Shown here: positions 7,646 through 15,803 of the stretch, piece after piece
Layout of the letters: every line of letters starts with the position of its first letter
Numbering within the stretch: position 1 is the first letter of the stretch
Assembly (NCBI GenBank): GCA_934401725.1
Contig: CAKRSS010000002.1
Location: 35,899 to 99,898 of the forward strand
Source of the DNA: an uncultured Eubacteriales bacterium
GTDB taxonomy: Bacteria; Bacillota; Clostridia; Oscillospirales; CAG-272
Length of the DNA: 64,000 nt
Reading direction: 5' to 3'
Program-made: the position numbers and the translations under genes
The notes under the pieces: model-generated
Told to the model about the DNA's origin: nothing
Databases searched by the model: none
Seen by the model: only the letters and a program-made list of their open reading frames with translations

Positions 7646-8875
7646 ATGGATAAAAGTAAAATCAAAAAGGTTGTTCTGGCCTACTCGGGTGGCCTTGACA
7701 CTTCAATCATAATTCCGTGGCTCAAGGAAAACTACAACAACTGCGAAGTAATCGCCGTTTCCGGAAACGTCGGTCAGGCGGACGAGCTGGATGGGCTTGA
7801 GGAAAAGGCGCTCAAGACGGGCGCGTCCAAGCTGTATGTCGAAGACCTCACAAAGGAGTTCCTTGAGGATTACGTTTTCCCCTGCGTACAGGCCGGGGCT
7901 CTGTACGAGGACTATATGCTCGGCACGGCGTTCGCACGTCCGCCGATTGCAAAGCGTGTAGCCGAGATTGCGATTGCCGAGGGCGCTGACGCCATCTGTC
8001 ACGGCTGCACTGGCAAGGGCAACGACCAGGTGCGTTTTGAGTTGGCTATCAAGGCGTTCGCACCTGACATGCCCGTGATTGCTCCGTGGCGTGAGTGGAA
8101 CATAAAATCCCGCAGCGAAGAGATAGATTACGCCGAGGCGCACAACATCCCGCTGCGTATCAGCCGCGAGACCAACTACTCCAAGGACAAGAACATCTGG
8201 CACTTGTCTCACGAGGGGCTCGACCTCGAGGATCCCGCCAACGAGCCGCAGTACAACAAGAAGGGCTTTCTTGAGATGGGCGTTTCGCCCGAACAGGCGC
8301 CGGACAAGCCCACCTATGTAACGATACACTTTGACGAGGGCATTCCCACCGCCGTCGACGGCGTCAAGATGGGGGCGGTCGAGCTTGTTACAAAGCTGAA
8401 TGAGGTCGGAGGAGCCAACGGTGTAGGCCTGCTTGACATTGTCGAAAACCGTCTTGTCGGCATGAAGTGCCGCGGCGTTTATGAGACGCCCGGTGGCGCG
8501 ATACTGTACCACGCGCACGCCGTTCTTGAGACGCTCTGCCTTGACAAGGAGACGGCGCACTACAAAGCTCTCGTTGCGCAGAAGCTGGCCGAGCTTGTCT
8601 ACGCCGCGCAGTGGTTCACTCCGCTCACCGAGGCCATACTCGCCTTCGTGAAAACGACGCAGCGCACCGTCACAGGTGACGTCACGCTCAAGCTGTACAA
8701 GGGCAACATGATAAACGCCGGAGTCACCTCGCCTTACTCTCTCTACGATCCCGAGATTGCCACCTTCGACGAGGACGACGTCTACAATCAGAACGACGCC
8801 TCCGGATTCATCACACTGTACGGTCTGCCTACCAAGGTCTACGCCAAAATGAAGGCCAAGAACGGTCTGAAATAA
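7646..8875 (+). CDS. argG: Argininosuccinate synthase
   Basis: Condenses citrulline and aspartate with ATP to argininosuccinate, the penultimate arginine-biosynthesis step, in the cytoplasm. 409 residues, normal family length. The N-terminal ATP pyrophosphatase motif VVLAYSGGLDTS is at ~residues 9-20. Substrate-binding segments include HGCTGKGNDQVRFE and the C-terminal YSLYDPEIATFDEDD. ATG 7646 is chosen because CGGAGG sits 9 nt upstream; an in-frame ATG at 7613 lies right at the promoter's expected transcript start. It forms a two-gene operon with argH, 4 bp apart, under probable arginine control. Confidence 0.97.
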   Translation: MDKSKIKKVVLAYSGGLDTSIIIPWLKENYNNCEVIAVSGNVGQADELDGLEEKALKTGASKLYVEDLTKEFLEDYVFPCVQAGALYEDYMLGTAFARPPIAKRVAEIAIAEGADAICHGCTGKGNDQVRFELAIKAFAPDMPVIAPWREWNIKSRSEEIDYAEAHNIPLRISRETNYSKDKNIWHLSHEGLDLEDPANEPQYNKKGFLEMGVSPEQAPDKPTYVTIHFDEGIPTAVDGVKMGAVELVTKLNEVGGANGVGLLDIVENRLVGMKCRGVYETPGGAILYHAHAVLETLCLDKETAHYKALVAQKLAELVYAAQWFTPLTEAILAFVKTTQRTVTGDVTLKLYKGNMINAGVTSPYSLYDPEIATFDEDDVYNQNDASGFITLYGLPTKVYAKMKAKNGLK

Positions 8876-8879
8876 ATCC

Positions 8880-10277
8880 ATGGGCACAAATCAGAAAATG
8901 TGGGCGGGGCGCTTCGAGAAGCCGCTCGACAGCCTCGCTGACGATTTCAATTCCTCGTTGTCGTTCGACCGGCGCATGTACAAACAGGACATCGCCGGTT
9001 CGATAGCGCACGCGGGGATGCTGGCAAATCAGGGAATAATCGCGCAGTCCGACGCCGAGCAGATAATCGCCGGGCTGACGGGAATACTCGATGACATAAA
9101 TTCCGGCAAGCTCGAAATAGTTCCGGGAGCCGAGGACATACACATGTTTGTCGAGGCCGAGCTGACCGCGAGAATCGGCGACGTCGGAAAAAAGCTGCAC
9201 ACCGCCCGCAGCCGCAACGATCAGGTGGCGCTTGATCTGCGCATGTACCTGCGTGACGAGGCGGACGGCATAGTCGCTGCCATACAGGGGCTGATAGCGG
9301 CGATAGTCGACAAGGCCGAGGAAAACATAGACGCCATCATGCCGGGCTACACCCACCTCCAGCGCGCTCAGCCGATACTGTTTTCACATCACATAATGGC
9401 ATATTCGTACATGCTGTACCGGGACATTTTGCGGATTTGTGATGCCAAAGCGCGCATGAATCAGTCGCCGCTCGGCAGCTGCGCGCTCGCCGGTACGACC
9501 TACAATACCGACCGCGAGGCAGTCGCCGCAGCGCTCGGCTTTGACGGAATAACCCAGAACAGCATCGACGGCGTCTCCGATCGCGATTTCTGCATCGAGC
9601 TCATGAGCGCGATGTCGATACTTATGATGCACCTGTCGCGCATGGCTGAAGAGATCATTCTGTGGTCGTCGTGGGAGTTCGGCTTTGTCGAGCTCGACGA
9701 CAGCTACACAACCGGCTCGAGCATCATGCCGCAGAAAAAGAACCCCGATATGGCCGAACTTGTCCGCGGCAAGACAGGGCGCGTCTACGGTCATCTGATG
9801 GGACTGCTTACCACCATGAAAGGCCTGCCGCTTGCCTACAATAAAGATATGCAGGAAGACAAGGAAGCCGTGTTCGACTGCTGCGACACGGTGAAAATGT
9901 GTCTCGGTGTTTTCACTCCTATGGTAGCGACCATGAAAGTGCGCCGCGACCGCATGATAAACGCCGCGCGCCGTGGCTTTATCAACGCCACGGATCTTGC
10001 CGATTACCTCGTCGGGAAGGGAATACCCTTTCGCGCGGCCTACAATACGGTCGGGCGTATCGTCGGGTATGCCGTGCGGCACGGTCAGGTGCTTGAGGAG
10101 ATACCGCTTGATATATATGAAAGCTTTGACGCCTCGTTCGGCGAAGACCTTTACGACGCCATAGAACTCGGCACCTGCGTGCGCCGCAGAACCTCGGCCG
10201 GAGGCACCGGAGAGGCATCCGTCAAATCGCAGATAGCCTTCATGCGGGACTATCTTAGAAGTGTGACGAAGGCGTGA
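8880..10277 (+). CDS. argH: Argininosuccinate lyase
   Basis: Splits argininosuccinate into arginine and fumarate. 465 residues. It belongs to the fumarase/aspartase superfamily: the signature loop GSSIMPQKKNPD (~residues 277-288) carries the catalytic serine region, and TARSRNDQVALD (~103-114) and the GYTHLQRAQP segment (~157-166) are the other conserved blocks. It follows argG by four bases with a poor ribosome site, so its translation is probably coupled to argG. The fumarate released could feed the fumarate-using operon further right, although that link is inference only. Confidence 0.97.
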   Translation: MGTNQKMWAGRFEKPLDSLADDFNSSLSFDRRMYKQDIAGSIAHAGMLANQGIIAQSDAEQIIAGLTGILDDINSGKLEIVPGAEDIHMFVEAELTARIGDVGKKLHTARSRNDQVALDLRMYLRDEADGIVAAIQGLIAAIVDKAEENIDAIMPGYTHLQRAQPILFSHHIMAYSYMLYRDILRICDAKARMNQSPLGSCALAGTTYNTDREAVAAALGFDGITQNSIDGVSDRDFCIELMSAMSILMMHLSRMAEEIILWSSWEFGFVELDDSYTTGSSIMPQKKNPDMAELVRGKTGRVYGHLMGLLTTMKGLPLAYNKDMQEDKEAVFDCCDTVKMCLGVFTPMVATMKVRRDRMINAARRGFINATDLADYLVGKGIPFRAAYNTVGRIVGYAVRHGQVLEEIPLDIYESFDASFGEDLYDAIELGTCVRRRTSAGGTGEASVKSQIAFMRDYLRSVTKA

Positions 10278-10375
10278 ATTTGTGAACAATACATGAATAT
10301 TGTCCAAAAACATATTCTTCGGTGGCCTTGATTATAGGCTTTTATGATAAATGAACACAAAATGTCGAAAACGAC

Positions 10376-10405
10376 TTGACAACACAACATTTTGTTTGGT
10401 ATAAT
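10376..10405 (+). promoter_or_regulatory. Promoter of the nucleoside importer operon
   Basis: Consensus -35 TTGACA (10376-10381), 18-nt spacer, consensus -10 TATAAT (10400-10405). It produces a leader of about 240 nt that holds the guanine riboswitch. The 370-base gene-free stretch 10278-10650 is otherwise explained by this leader. Confidence 0.85.
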
Positions 10406-10437
10406 AGGGGCAGTTCGAGATATTGTGATTTGATCGC

Positions 10438-10506
10438 GCTTGTATATACCCCATGATATGGTTGGGAAGTTTCTACCGGATAACCGTTAATTGTCCGACT
10501 ATGAGC
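10438..10506 (+). ncRNA. Guanine-class purine riboswitch aptamer
   Basis: All parts of the purine aptamer can be placed. P1 is GCUUGUA with UAUGAGC. P2 is CCCCA with UUGGG around loop UGAUAUGG. J2/3 contains GUUUCUACC. P3 is CGGAUAA with UUGUCCG around loop CCGUUAA. J3/1 is ACUAU. The specificity base in J3/1 is C, which in this family pairs with guanine rather than adenine. It sits between a strong promoter and a nucleoside ABC importer operon, a known type of target. Confidence 0.93.
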
Positions 10507-10556
10507 AGACAGAGAATTGCCCCGCGAGAACTGCATTTTTGCCGTTCCCTTGACGA

Positions 10557-10598
10557 CCGGCGTCTGCGCATAGAAGCTGCAGGCGTCGGTTTTGTTTT
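10557..10598 (+). terminator. Riboswitch-controlled transcription terminator
   Basis: A stem of CCGGCGUCUGC with GCAGGCGUCGG is followed by UUUUGUUUU. Its 5' arm (10562-10573, GTCTGCGCATAG) is complementary at 11 of 12 positions to 10499-10510 (CTATGAGCAGAC), which is J3/1 plus the 3' arm of aptamer P1. Ligand-bound P1 therefore frees the terminator, an OFF switch. Confidence 0.85.
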
Positions 10599-10650
10599 GG
10601 CTTTACGGGCTATGCCCCTGAGCATATATAAAAATCATGGAGGAACAATC

Positions 10651-11922
10651 ATGTTCAAAAAAATCCTGTCACTTGCGCTTGTTGTCGTAATGTGTGCTTC
10701 ACTCTGCCTGGCTATGGTGTCCTGCTCTGACAATCAAGATCAGGGTGACGACATCATCGAATCCCCCCTGCCTCTGATCGAGACCAAATCCACGGTCACT
10801 GTGCCGGCCGACTTCAAGATCGGTTTCATTTTCCTGCACGACGAGAACTCCACCTACGACGCCAACTTCATCAACGCTGCAAAGAGAGTTCAGAAGGCGC
10901 TGAATCTGAAGGACGAGCAGATTGTTCTTAAGACAAATATTCCTGAGGACGATACCTGCTACAGCACCGCTATTGACCTTGCTGACCAGGGCTGCAATAT
11001 CGTGTTTGCTGACTCCTTCGGTCACGAGGGCTACATTCTCCAGGCCGCTAAAGAGCGTCCAAACACCCAGTTCTGCCACGCAACCGGTACCCGCGCTCAC
11101 ACCGAGGGTCTGGCTAACTTCCACAACGCGTTCGCTTCCATCTACGAGGGCAGATACCTCGCCGGTATCGCCGCTGGTATGAAGCTCAACGAGATGATCG
11201 AGTCCGGCAAGATCACCGCAGACAAAGCCGTCATGGGCTACGTCGGTGCGTACACCTATGCCGAGGTTATTTCCGGCCTTACTTCCTTCTACCTTGGCGC
11301 AAAGTCTGTTTGCCCCAGCGTTAAAATGAAGGTTCAGTTTACCGGCTCCTGGTACGACGAGGCTAAGGAGCAGGAGGCTGCAAATGCTCTTATCAGCAAG
11401 GACTGCGTCCTCATCAGCCAGCACGCTGACTCCATGGGCGCTCCCTCTGCTTGCGAGATGAAGGGTATCCCGAATGTTTCCTACAACGGCAGCACCGTTT
11501 CCGCTTGCCCCGACACATTCATCGTTTCCTCTGCCATCAACTGGACCCCTTACTTCCAGTACATCATCGAGTCCTACGTCAAGGGCGAGGCAATTGCTGC
11601 TGACTGGTGCGGCGGTATCGACGAGGGCTCCGTTGTCCTGAGTGACATCAACGGCAAGGCCGCTGCCAAGGGCACCAAGGAGAAGATTGCCGAGACCATC
11701 ACCGCTTTGAAGAACGGCACTCTCAAGGTCTTCGACGTCAACACCTTCACCGTCAACGGCGAGAAGCTGACCTCCTACATGGCTGACGTCAACTTTGACG
11801 AGAACTACACCAAGGATACCGAGGCCATCAAGAACGGCGCGTTTGCCGAGTCCTCTGACCGTTCGGCTCCTTACTTCGATCTCACCATCGACGGTATTGA
11901 GTTCCTGAACTCGATGTATTAA
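10651..11922 (+). CDS. BMP/PnrA-family nucleoside-binding lipoprotein of an ABC importer
   Basis: Extracellular substrate-binding protein, membrane-anchored by a lipid. 423 residues. A signal peptide with a hydrophobic core (residues 5-22) ends in a lipobox-like MVSC. A short acidic spacer follows, then the Bmp domain (KIGFIFLHDENSTYDANF at ~52, FHNAFASIYEGRYLAGIAAG at ~155, DEGSVVLSDINGKAA near the C-terminus). BMP proteins of this type (PnrA, NupN) bind purine nucleosides. ATG 10651 is preceded by GGAGGAACAATC; the frame is open upstream, but that part is riboswitch. Codon use is strongly biased, as expected for a highly expressed gene. Guanine-riboswitch control supports a guanosine/purine substrate. 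Confidence 0.93.
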   Translation: MFKKILSLALVVVMCASLCLAMVSCSDNQDQGDDIIESPLPLIETKSTVTVPADFKIGFIFLHDENSTYDANFINAAKRVQKALNLKDEQIVLKTNIPEDDTCYSTAIDLADQGCNIVFADSFGHEGYILQAAKERPNTQFCHATGTRAHTEGLANFHNAFASIYEGRYLAGIAAGMKLNEMIESGKITADKAVMGYVGAYTYAEVISGLTSFYLGAKSVCPSVKMKVQFTGSWYDEAKEQEAANALISKDCVLISQHADSMGAPSACEMKGIPNVSYNGSTVSACPDTFIVSSAINWTPYFQYIIESYVKGEAIAADWCGGIDEGSVVLSDINGKAAAKGTKEKIAETITALKNGTLKVFDVNTFTVNGEKLTSYMADVNFDENYTKDTEAIKNGAFAESSDRSAPYFDLTIDGIEFLNSMY

Positions 11923-11941
11923 TAAGCTGCTTTTTGGACAA

Positions 11942-11976
11942 AAGGCGGAGCATCAATGCCCCGCCTTAGTCCTTTT
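11942..11976 (+). terminator. Intergenic hairpin terminator after the binding-protein gene
   Basis: AAGGCGG-A-GCAT with ATGC-C-CCGCCTT is followed by AGTCCTTTTT. It sits between the binding protein and the ATPase. Such leaky terminators usually raise the binding-protein:transporter ratio, so it is probably partial rather than an operon end. Confidence 0.65.
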
Positions 11977-11997
11977 TATCTTATGGAGGATAACAGG

Positions 11998-13536
11998 GTG
12001 TCAGAAATCAACGCGCTCGAGCTCAGACACGTAACAAAGCGTTTCGGCTCAATCGTCGCCAATAAGGATGTCGATCTCGATCTCCGCCACGGCGAAATAC
12101 TTGCCATTCTCGGCGAAAACGGAAGCGGCAAGACCACACTTATGAACATGATCTCGGGAATCTACTTTCCCGACGAGGGTGAGATACTTATAAACGGCGA
12201 AAAGGCTATTATTGCCTCGCCGAAGGACGCATACAAGTATAAAATCGGTATGATCCACCAGCACTTCAAGCTGGTCGACGTGTTCACCGCGGCCGAGAAT
12301 ATCGTTCTCGGTATCAGCGATGAGAAATTCAGCATAAAGAATTCTATCCAGAGCGTCAAGGCCATCAGCGAAAAATACGGCTTTGAGCTTGATCCGAAAA
12401 AGAAAATTTACGAAATGTCCGTCTCCGAAAAGCAGACTGTCGAGATAGTCAAGGTGCTTTACCGCGGAGCTGACATTCTTATTCTTGATGAGCCGACTGC
12501 GGTTCTTACTCCGCAGGAGGCGCAGAAACTGTTCTCAGTCCTGCGCCGCATGCGCGACGACGGCAAGGCCATCATTATAATTACGCATAAAATGCACGAG
12601 GTTCTCGAGATTTCCGACCGCGTTGCAATACTCCGCCGCGGCGAGCACATCGCAACTGTCAATACAAAGGAAACCTCCGAAGCAGAGCTCACCGAGATGA
12701 TGGTCGGCAAAAAGGTCAAGTTGAACATCAGCCGCACCGAGCCACGCAACCCGCAGGACAGACTGACAGTGGAAGGACTCAACTGCTTCAACCACGACGG
12801 TGTCAAAACGCTTGACAACATCTCGTTCACCGCACGCTCGGGCGAGATACTCGGCATAGCCGGTATCGCAGGAAGCGGCCAGCGCGAGTTGCTCGAGGCT
12901 ATCGCAGGCCTTCAGCACATCGATTCCGGCACGATAACATACAACAACCCCAAGAACGGCGAGACGGTCAACCTGCGTGACAAATCGCCGCTTCAGATAC
13001 GCGAGCTCGGCGTCCGGCTGTCGTTCGTTCCCGAGGATCGCCTCGGAATGGGACTTGTCGGTAACATGGACATCATAGACAACATGATGCTCCGAAGCTA
13101 CCGCCGTGGAAAATCCATTTTCGTAGACCGCAACAAGCCTCGCAACCTTGCCGAGGAAATAATAAAGAGCCTCGAGGTCGCAACGCCTGGCGCCACAACG
13201 CCGGTTCGTCGGCTGTCCGGCGGTAACGTACAGAAGGTACTTGTCGGGCGCGAGATCGCGTCGGCTCCGACGGTGCTCATGGCGGCGTATCCCGTCCGCG
13301 GACTTGATATAAACTCATCGTACATGATTTACAATCTGCTCAACCAGCAGAAGGAAAACGGCACTGCCGTCATATTCGTCGGCGAGGACCTGGACGTGCT
13401 CATCGAGCTGTGCGACCGCATAATGGTCATAAGCGCCGGACACGTAACCGGTATGCTTGACGGACGCAGCGCGCAGAAAGAGGAAATCGGTCTCTTGATG
13501 ACCAAAGCGGAAGGAGCGGACGAAAATGTCGGTTAA
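11998..13536 (+). CDS. Nucleoside ABC transporter ATP-binding protein (double NBD)
   Basis: Cytoplasmic energy-coupling subunit with two ATPase domains in one chain (512 residues), as in NupO/YufO and the ribose/nucleoside class. The first domain has Walker A GENGSGKTT (~residue 38), an atypical signature SVSEKQTVEI and Walker B ILILDEPTAVL. The second has GIAGIAGSGQRE in place of a classical Walker A, a clear LSGGNVQKV signature and a degenerate Walker B region (VLMAAYPVRGLD), the asymmetry usual for the class. GTG 11998 is chosen because GGAGG lies 8 nt upstream; upstream in-frame ATGs would overlap that ribosome site. It overlaps the next gene by 11 bp. Confidence 0.93.
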   Translation: MSEINALELRHVTKRFGSIVANKDVDLDLRHGEILAILGENGSGKTTLMNMISGIYFPDEGEILINGEKAIIASPKDAYKYKIGMIHQHFKLVDVFTAAENIVLGISDEKFSIKNSIQSVKAISEKYGFELDPKKKIYEMSVSEKQTVEIVKVLYRGADILILDEPTAVLTPQEAQKLFSVLRRMRDDGKAIIIITHKMHEVLEISDRVAILRRGEHIATVNTKETSEAELTEMMVGKKVKLNISRTEPRNPQDRLTVEGLNCFNHDGVKTLDNISFTARSGEILGIAGIAGSGQRELLEAIAGLQHIDSGTITYNNPKNGETVNLRDKSPLQIRELGVRLSFVPEDRLGMGLVGNMDIIDNMMLRSYRRGKSIFVDRNKPRNLAEEIIKSLEVATPGATTPVRRLSGGNVQKVLVGREIASAPTVLMAAYPVRGLDINSSYMIYNLLNQQKENGTAVIFVGEDLDVLIELCDRIMVISAGHVTGMLDGRSAQKEEIGLLMTKAEGADENVG

Positions 13537-14653
13537 CACACAAATAAAGAGCAAGCATGAACCGCTCTTTCACATTTCCAAGCGCGTCAGTCTGCCGTGG
13601 CAGAAGTCGCTGCTAATCCGCGCCATCTCTATCTTCGCGGCACTCGTATTCTGCGGCCTTCTGACATTCTTTCTGACAGGCGATAACCCTATATCGGTCT
13701 ATGTTACCATGTTTGAGGGAGCCTTCGGCAACACAAACCGTATATGGGTCACGGCACAGAACCTTGCGATACTGCTTTGCATATCGCTGGCTGTCACTCC
13801 CGCGTTCAAAATGAAGTTTTGGAACACCGGAGCCGAGGGGCAGGTTCTCATCGGAGGACTTGCAACGGCAATGTGCATGTTCTACATCGGCGGCAGCGTT
13901 CCCACATGGGTGCTCATACTCATTATGACGGTGACCAGCATTGTTGCGGGCGCGCTGTGGGGCGTAATTCCCGCCATTTTCAAAGCGCAGTGGCAGACGA
14001 ATGAGACGCTGTTCACGCTCATGATGAACTATGTCGCAATACAGCTTATCGAATATTTCCTCAAGGTCGCTGACAAGAGCGGTTCCAATACCGTCGGCCC
14101 CGACCTGCTTAAGTTCGGATGGTTTCCCGAGCTGTTCGGGCAGAAATACCTGCTCAACATAGTGATAGTCGTTATCCTGACCGTTGGCATGTACATATAC
14201 CTTAAGTACAGCAAGCACGGTTACGAAATATCCGTCGTCGGCGGAAGTGAGAACACGGCACGCTACATCGGCATCAACGTCAAGAAGGTCGTTATCCGCA
14301 CTATGGCAATATCCGGCGCTATCTGTGGCCTGACCGGTCTGCTGCTCGTCGGCGGAACCTCGCATTCAATCTCGGCAAACACAGCCGACGGACGCGGTTT
14401 TACCGCTATCATGGTCTCGTGGCTGGCGAAATTCAACCCGCTGACCATGGTGCTGACGTCGTTCTTACTGGTGTTTCTTGACCGCGGAGCCGATGAGGTC
14501 TCCACTAAATTCGGACTCAACAGCTCGTTCTCCGATATAATCACGGGTATAATCCTGTTCTTCATCATCGGCTGCGAGTTCTTCATTCAGTACAAAATAA
14601 ATGTAAACGAAAACCATCGCCTGTGGGGCAAAAAGAAAGGGGAGGTAGAGTAA
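13526..14653 (+). CDS. Nucleoside ABC transporter permease 1
   Basis: Membrane subunit of the BPD_transp_2 family (NupP/YufP-like). 375 residues with about ten hydrophobic helices. The hallmark cytoplasmic coupling loop (GGSENTARYIGINVKKVV, ~residue 235) precedes a Gly-rich helix. The N-terminal ~25 residues are hydrophilic. The start overlaps the ATPase gene by 11 bp, and the stop is one base before the second permease, so the three genes are translationally linked. Heterodimer formation with the next gene is known for the family. Confidence 0.9.
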   Translation: MSVNTQIKSKHEPLFHISKRVSLPWQKSLLIRAISIFAALVFCGLLTFFLTGDNPISVYVTMFEGAFGNTNRIWVTAQNLAILLCISLAVTPAFKMKFWNTGAEGQVLIGGLATAMCMFYIGGSVPTWVLILIMTVTSIVAGALWGVIPAIFKAQWQTNETLFTLMMNYVAIQLIEYFLKVADKSGSNTVGPDLLKFGWFPELFGQKYLLNIVIVVILTVGMYIYLKYSKHGYEISVVGGSENTARYIGINVKKVVIRTMAISGAICGLTGLLLVGGTSHSISANTADGRGFTAIMVSWLAKFNPLTMVLTSFLLVFLDRGADEVSTKFGLNSSFSDIITGIILFFIIGCEFFIQYKINVNENHRLWGKKKGEVE

Positions 14654-14654
14654 A

Positions 14655-15632
14655 ATGACTGCTATTGCCAATTTTATTCAGCGTGCCATCATTCAGGGCA
14701 CTCCCTTGCTGTTCGGCTCGACCGGCGAGATAATCACGGAAAAATCCGGCAACCTCAACCTCGGTATTCCCGGCATCATGTACATCGGCGGTATCAGCGG
14801 CGTCATCGGCGGCTTTATGTATCAGCAGGCCGGGCGCTTTTCGCCCGTGCTGGCACTTATAATCCCGGTTGCCTGCAGCCTTCTCGGCTCGGCGCTCGCG
14901 TCGTTGCTTTACTGCTTCCTGACCGTCACACTTCGCGCAAATCAGAACGTGACCGGTCTCGCGTTGACTACCTTCGGTGTCGGCTTCGGCAACTTCTTCG
15001 GCGGCTCGCTTATAAAACTGGTTGACTCCGAGGTGCCCTCCATCGCGCTGACGCGCTTTGCCAAGGTATACAAGCAGACCCTGCCGTTCGCCTCCAAGCT
15101 CGGCTGGTTTGGAGAGATGTTCCTGTCGTATGGCTTCATGGTTTATCTTGCGGTGATACTCGCAGTCGTTGCGACAATCGTGCTTATGCGCACGCGCATA
15201 GGCCTTCACCTCCGCGCAGTCGGCGAGAACCCGGCGACTGCAGATGCGGCCGGTATCAACGTCACGCTTTACAAGTACGTAGCGACCACCATCGGCGGCA
15301 TGGTGGCCGGTCTCGGAGGACTTTACTACGTTATGGACTACACCAACGGCGTCTGGTCGAATAACGGCTTCGGTGACCGTGGATGGCTTGCAATCGCGCT
15401 CGTTATCTTCGCAACATGGAAGCCTGCTGTCGGAATTCTCGGCTCCTACCTGTTCGGCGGACTCTACATTCTGTTCAACTACATCAACGTCAGCATGCAG
15501 GTTCAGCCGCTCATTCAGATGCTGCCGTACGTCGTGACAATAATCGTTCTCGTTGTGACGAGCATCCGCAAGAAGCGCGAAAATCAGGCACCTTCAAGCC
15601 TCGGACTTTCGTATTTCCGAGAAGAGCGGTAA
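14655..15632 (+). CDS. Nucleoside ABC transporter permease 2
   Basis: Second BPD_transp_2 membrane subunit (NupQ/YufQ-like), 325 residues. It opens with the class-typical GTPLLFGSTGEIITEKSGNLN (residues ~16-36, first 18 shown by pieces in homologues) and carries the coupling loop LRAVGENPATADAAGINV (~residue 190). About nine membrane helices. It starts one base after the stop of permease 1, with GGGGAGG just upstream, and is the last gene of the riboswitch-controlled operon. An intrinsic terminator follows directly. Confidence 0.9.
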   Translation: MTAIANFIQRAIIQGTPLLFGSTGEIITEKSGNLNLGIPGIMYIGGISGVIGGFMYQQAGRFSPVLALIIPVACSLLGSALASLLYCFLTVTLRANQNVTGLALTTFGVGFGNFFGGSLIKLVDSEVPSIALTRFAKVYKQTLPFASKLGWFGEMFLSYGFMVYLAVILAVVATIVLMRTRIGLHLRAVGENPATADAAGINVTLYKYVATTIGGMVAGLGGLYYVMDYTNGVWSNNGFGDRGWLAIALVIFATWKPAVGILGSYLFGGLYILFNYINVSMQVQPLIQMLPYVVTIIVLVVTSIRKKRENQAPSSLGLSYFREER

Positions 15633-15641
15633 TCAACAAAA

Positions 15642-15672
15642 ACAAGAGCCCCGGGCTCTTGTTTTTTCTTTT
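15642..15672 (+). terminator. Terminator of the nucleoside importer operon
   Basis: A perfect stem ACAAGAGCCC with GGGCTCTTGT around a short C/G loop is followed by TTTTTCTTTT, ten bases after the last permease stop. Confidence 0.9.
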
Positions 15673-15704
15673 GCTACAAACGCGAAATAAATTCACTTTA
15701 GGGC

Positions 15705-15733
15705 TTTTCAAAACCGTAAGTATATGCTATAAT
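15705..15733 (+). promoter_or_regulatory. dxs promoter with extended -10
   Basis: -10 TATAAT (15728-15733) is preceded by TGC, giving the extended TGnTATAAT form. The -35 is weak (TTTTCA, 15705-15710) at 17 nt. A small hairpin (CGCCG with CGGCG) follows in the leader. Confidence 0.65.
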
Positions 15734-15803
15734 AGTAAAGGGTTGCGCCGTAAAAATTGCGGCGTTTCGTATTACAATCGGAATTGTTCTGTGAGGAATC
15801 ATT

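Noticed and set aside
10453..10650. N-terminal extension of the nucleoside-binding lipoprotein into the leader
   Set aside because: The stretch is the guanine riboswitch and its terminator; the signal peptide starts at ATG 10651 with a proper ribosome site.
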